NCBI GenBank assembly: GCA_002103105.1
Contig: DAAY01000004.1
Span: 62,001 to 126,000, forward strand
DNA from: Candidatus Gastranaerophilales bacterium HUM_1
GTDB taxonomy: Bacteria > Cyanobacteriota > Vampirovibrionia > Gastranaerophilales > Gastranaerophilaceae
Direction of reading: 5' to 3'
DNA: 64,000 nucleotides
In this document: positions 61,260 to 64,000 of the stretch, piece by piece
How the letters are laid out: each line of letters starts with the position of its first letter
How positions within the stretch are numbered: position 1 is the stretch's first letter
Notes under the pieces: generated by a model
Told to the model about the DNA's origin: nothing
Seen by the model: the letters and a program-made list of their open reading frames with translations, nothing else
Database searches by the model: none
Program-made: the position numbers and the translations under genes

Positions 61260-62324
61260 ATGCTTTTTAATTTTAGAAAAAAAAGAAGTTGCATGGAACG
61301 AGAAATTTTAGAACAATCAGAAATTTCACAAAGAATTATTGATGCTTACGTATCTTCTGACGGAAATATTTCTATTGATTTACCACAAAATATAAATAGA
61401 ATTATTCTCGTTGCAAGTGGATCATCATACCATTGTGCAAGATACGCAGCAGAACTATTTGGAACAATCTCTAAAATCGAAGCTAGTGCTGTATATTCAA
61501 GTGAATTTTTACTAGAAAATACAATTGCTCATGATGAAAACATACTATACATTTTCATAACTCAATCTGGTGAAACAACAGATACAAATAGTGCGTTAGA
61601 AAAAGCTAAAGAACATGGAGTAAAAACTCTTTGTATCACCAACAAGGAAAATTCAACTATCTGGAACGCATCTGATTACAAAATTGCTTGCCTTGCGGGA
61701 GAAGAAAAAAGCATTGCAGCAACAAAATCTTTCACATCGCAACTGCTATGCTCAACACTTTTAGCTCTAAAATTTGCTCAAAACAATGGAATTGATGTTT
61801 ATGACTATGTCCTAGATTTAAAGACAATTCCTTCATACATAAATAAAACGTTTGAATTAAAACCAAAAATAAAACAACTTGCAAGATTTTTATCTAAATT
61901 CAAAAATATAATTATGACAGCCGATGGCCAGTCTTATGCTCTTGCAAAAGAAGCATCTTTAAAAATCAAAGAAACATCCTATATTAGTACAACTTCTGCG
62001 ATTTTGGGAGAATTTATGCACGGACACGTTGCTGTTCTCAATAATAAAAATGCCGTTCTTGTTTATATCTTGAATGATGATTTAACATATACGGCAACAA
62101 AAAATCTTAATAAAATTAAAGAAAGCTACAATCCACCAATTTGTGTAATCGGGAACAGAACAAACCAAGTTAAATCTACGTATAATATTAATATTGATTG
62201 CGAAAAACCAATTGTAAAAACGTTCTGTATTGCAATTATTATACAGCTTTTAGCATTGCAAATTGCATTGAGAATGCACCGAAACGTAGATAAACCACAT
62301 GGTTTGAATAAGGTTGTAAAATAA
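61260..62324 (+). CDS. SIS-domain sugar isomerase-like protein (GlmS C-terminal type)
   Basis: A 354-residue protein with two SIS domains matching the isomerase half of GlmS: VASGSSYHCARYAAELF, TQSGETTDTNSALEKAK, SIAATKSFTSQL, EASLKIKETSYI, GEFMHGHVAV and the C-terminal NVDKPHGLNKVVK. The N-terminal glutaminase domain of GlmS is absent and the AEAYPAGE segment is changed (STTSAILGE), so it is probably an ammonia- or deaminase-type sugar-phosphate isomerase rather than GlmS. AAGGAAGAG precedes the ATG; a Met 11 codons later is possible. Confidence 0.7.
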   Translation: MLFNFRKKRSCMEREILEQSEISQRIIDAYVSSDGNISIDLPQNINRIILVASGSSYHCARYAAELFGTISKIEASAVYSSEFLLENTIAHDENILYIFITQSGETTDTNSALEKAKEHGVKTLCITNKENSTIWNASDYKIACLAGEEKSIAATKSFTSQLLCSTLLALKFAQNNGIDVYDYVLDLKTIPSYINKTFELKPKIKQLARFLSKFKNIIMTADGQSYALAKEASLKIKETSYISTTSAILGEFMHGHVAVLNNKNAVLVYILNDDLTYTATKNLNKIKESYNPPICVIGNRTNQVKSTYNINIDCEKPIVKTFCIAIIIQLLALQIALRMHRNVDKPHGLNKVVK

Positions 62325-62453
62325 GGAAGTATTGGACTTCCGAGTTACATGACACTACGGTTTTGCTTAAGTCTAATTGAACACATGAATCTTTAAACAT
62401 GACTTCATGTCGTTTCGTTCACTGTTCCTGATGTTCAGTGTGACAGTTGAGTG
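62325..62453. other. Intergenic hairpins between convergent genes
   Basis: GGAAGT/ACTTCC hairpin at 62325-62341, and a TTCACTG/CAGTGTGA inverted repeat near 62417-62444, in a sequence unlike the flanking codon style. No gene. Confidence 0.45.
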
Positions 62454-62828
62454 TTATTTTACCTGAATATTCTCTGGGGTTATCATAAAAGTTGTCCCTA
62501 ATCCCGTTTTATTAGGAATAAATTCGACAGGAACAACTACATTTCGACCACAGGCATTAACCACCCAATCTTCTTTCCATTTACTACTGGCATATCGTTT
62601 TCCTTGATATACTTTGTTATATTCAGGTTTTGACTTTAATATCGTATTAGTAATATTAAAATTAGAGCAATTAGATTTCAATACAAAAGAAGATGCTGCA
62701 TATACTGTACCAATTGTATCTGCTTGCAATTTTGTATCAGCAATAGATGAACCTGGAAGCCTACCGTCATTTGCGAATACAGAAAGTCCTAATAGTATCA
62801 TTGTTGAAATTACAACATATTTTTTCAT
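62454..62828 (-). CDS. Secreted protein of unknown function (124 aa)
   Basis: Not recognised. It begins with a signal peptide (MKKYVVISTMILLGLSVFA, likely cleaved before NDG). The mature part of about 105 residues has two Cys, which could form a disulfide, and a beta-rich pattern. AAAAGGGG precedes the ATG. It lies downstream of gapA behind a perfect hairpin. Confidence 0.65.
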   Translation of the reverse strand: MKKYVVISTMILLGLSVFANDGRLPGSSIADTKLQADTIGTVYAASSFVLKSNCSNFNITNTILKSKPEYNKVYQGKRYASSKWKEDWVVNACGRNVVVPVEFIPNKTGLGTTFMITPENIQVK

Positions 62829-62881
62829 AAGATAAACCCCTTTTAAAAAATGATGAACAGACGAATAATATCATATTATGC

Positions 62882-62916
62882 AAAATCGGTCAAGATTAAA
62901 TATCTTGACCGATTTT
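62882..62916 (-). terminator. Terminator of gapA
   Basis: Perfect 15-bp stem AAAATCGGTCAAGAT/ATCTTGACCGATTTT around a 5-nt loop; on either strand the arm ends in TTTT. Confidence 0.8.
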
Positions 62917-62941
62917 GTAATTTCCAAAATTATAAAATCAA

Positions 62942-63946
62942 TTATAATTTTTCAGCAACCATCAATGTAGTTTCAGCTAATCTTGTAGAATAACCACATT
63001 CGTTATCATACCAAGAAATAACTTTAACCATGTTGTCGCCCATAACTCTTGTTAACAATGAGTCAACAGTTGAAGATTGGTGAGAACCGATGTAGTCAGT
63101 TGAAACTAATGGTTCATCTGAATAGCACAATACGTGACCATCAGCAGCTTCTTTCAAAGCAGCATTAACTTCTTCAACAGTAACTTTCTTTTCTGTTTCG
63201 AAAACAACGTCAACTAATGAAACGTCTGGAGTAGGAACTCTCATAGCGAAACCATCTAATTTTCCTTTTAATTCTGGAAGAACTAATGCAACAGCTTTAG
63301 CAGCACCAGTTTTTGTAGGAACAATGTTCAAAGCACCAGCTCTAGCTCTACGAGGATCTTTGTGACCAGCATCTAAGATTCTTTGGTCGCCAGTGTATGA
63401 GTGAACAGTTGTCATCAAACCTTTAACGATACCGAATTTGTCATTGATAGCTTTTGCAACTGGAGCTAAGCAGTTAGTTGTACAAGAAGCCATTGAAATA
63501 ACGTTGTGTTTAGCTGGATCGTATTCTTTTTCGTTAACACCTAAAACGATAGTTTTATCTTCGTTTGAAGCAGGAGCTGAAATGATAACTTTTTTAGCAC
63601 CAGCATCGATGTGAGCATGAGCTTTAGTTGCATCTGTGAAGAAACCAGTTGATTCAACAACAACTTCAACACCTAAATCTTTCCAAGGTAATTGAGCTGG
63701 ATCTTTTTCAGCGAAGAATTTAATTTTTTTACCGTTAACGATAATACCTTCTTCATAAGCTTCAACAGTACCATCAAATTTACCCATAACTGAATCATAT
63801 TTAAAGATTCTAGCAGCATCTTCAGGTTTTAGACCTGGGTCGTTGATTGCTACATAATTAATTTTGTCAAAAATACCTTCTTTGATAGCGGCTCTTAAAG
63901 TGTTACGGCCGATTCTACCAAAACCGTTAATTGCTACGTTTACCAT
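62942..63946 (-). CDS. gapA: Glyceraldehyde-3-phosphate dehydrogenase
   Basis: A 334-residue enzyme with the NAD-binding NGFGRIGR at residues 7-14, Asp 36 in INDPG (NAD+ preference) and catalytic Cys 155 in SMASCTTNCLAP. HSYTGDQRILD and WYDNECGYSTR follow. It oxidises G3P to 1,3-bisphosphoglycerate in glycolysis. AAGGAG precedes the ATG. The smooth, GCT/GGT-rich codon use suggests high expression. Confidence 0.97.
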   Translation of the reverse strand: MVNVAINGFGRIGRNTLRAAIKEGIFDKINYVAINDPGLKPEDAARIFKYDSVMGKFDGTVEAYEEGIIVNGKKIKFFAEKDPAQLPWKDLGVEVVVESTGFFTDATKAHAHIDAGAKKVIISAPASNEDKTIVLGVNEKEYDPAKHNVISMASCTTNCLAPVAKAINDKFGIVKGLMTTVHSYTGDQRILDAGHKDPRRARAGALNIVPTKTGAAKAVALVLPELKGKLDGFAMRVPTPDVSLVDVVFETEKKVTVEEVNAALKEAADGHVLCYSDEPLVSTDYIGSHQSSTVDSLLTRVMGDNMVKVISWYDNECGYSTRLAETTLMVAEKL

Positions 63947-63976
63947 AAGTTTTTACTCCTTCTTTATGTGTAACAT

Positions 63977-63982
63977 ATTATA
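63977..63982 (-). promoter_or_regulatory. -10 box of gapA
   Basis: TATAAT on the minus strand (preceded by AGTAG), 30 nt upstream of the start codon. The matching -35 would lie at the window edge. Confidence 0.5.
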
Positions 63983-64000
63983 CTACTATAACATGCAGAT

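Overview
The window is AT-rich, densely packed bacterial DNA with no rRNA or tRNA genes seen. The gene set and protein style suggest an uncultured gut bacterium of the Vampirovibrionia/Melainabacteria (Gastranaerophilales-like) branch near Cyanobacteria. Pointers are pilin-like genes with an FTLAEVLIT(I/L)GIIGVVAAMTIP-type N-terminus, several lineage-style small proteins of unknown function, and an anaerobic electron-transfer repertoire (2-oxoacid:ferredoxin oxidoreductase, ferredoxin, EtfAB, an NfnA/SudB-like flavoprotein). The taxonomic call is inference from recognition, not from a search.

Layout. 1-1.7 kb: a minus-strand 2-oxoacid:ferredoxin oxidoreductase operon running off the left edge. 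1.8-9.1 kb: a 1965-residue coiled-coil protein translationally coupled to a GlcD-like flavoprotein. 9.1-20.9 kb: an XRE regulator divergent from a pilin gene, then gltX, rsmH-ftsL, a degenerate HD-GYP protein, an activase-related protein, maf, a NarL-type regulator and a GH13-like enzyme. 20.9-24.6 kb: a gene-poor island of palindromic repeats around a second pilin gene. The island holds an inverted-repeat-bounded DUF559 nuclease unit and a decayed second copy of that unit's 3' end. 24.6-32.7 kb: the NfnA-like/Cys4/EtfBA operon, GNAT, ilvC, a YhaM-like nuclease and two tandem thymidylate kinases. 32.7-37.2 kb: ribosomal genes rplJL and rplU-rpmA, with a membrane-anchored L7/L12-like paralog beside rplL. 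37.4-43.3 kb: a murF-mraY-murD-ftsW-murG cluster. 43.3-52 kb (minus strand): M16 peptidase, purA, flotillin/NfeD and a RelA/SpoT enzyme. 52-64 kb: yggU, a membrane-protein gene behind what looks like a complete histidine attenuator, rny-ymdB-PHP, a LOG protein, gatB, a SIS protein and gapA.

Most notable observations. (1) Positions 52727-52920 carry a promoter, a 20-codon leader with five His codons in a run of six, and mutually exclusive antiterminator and terminator stems, in front of a gene that is not a recognisable his gene. (2) A 485-bp DUF559 unit lies between inverted palindromic repeats, inside a field of related repeats. (3) Six genes that lack a Shine-Dalgarno sequence have a -10-like hexamer ending exactly 6 nt before the ATG, which predicts leaderless mRNAs. 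(4) A membrane-tethered L7/L12 C-terminal domain sits next to rplL. (5) An HD-GYP domain has lost its HD signature.

Starts were adjusted where a Shine-Dalgarno or a leaderless -10 box supports an internal ATG. No database search was possible, so function names rest on motif recognition.
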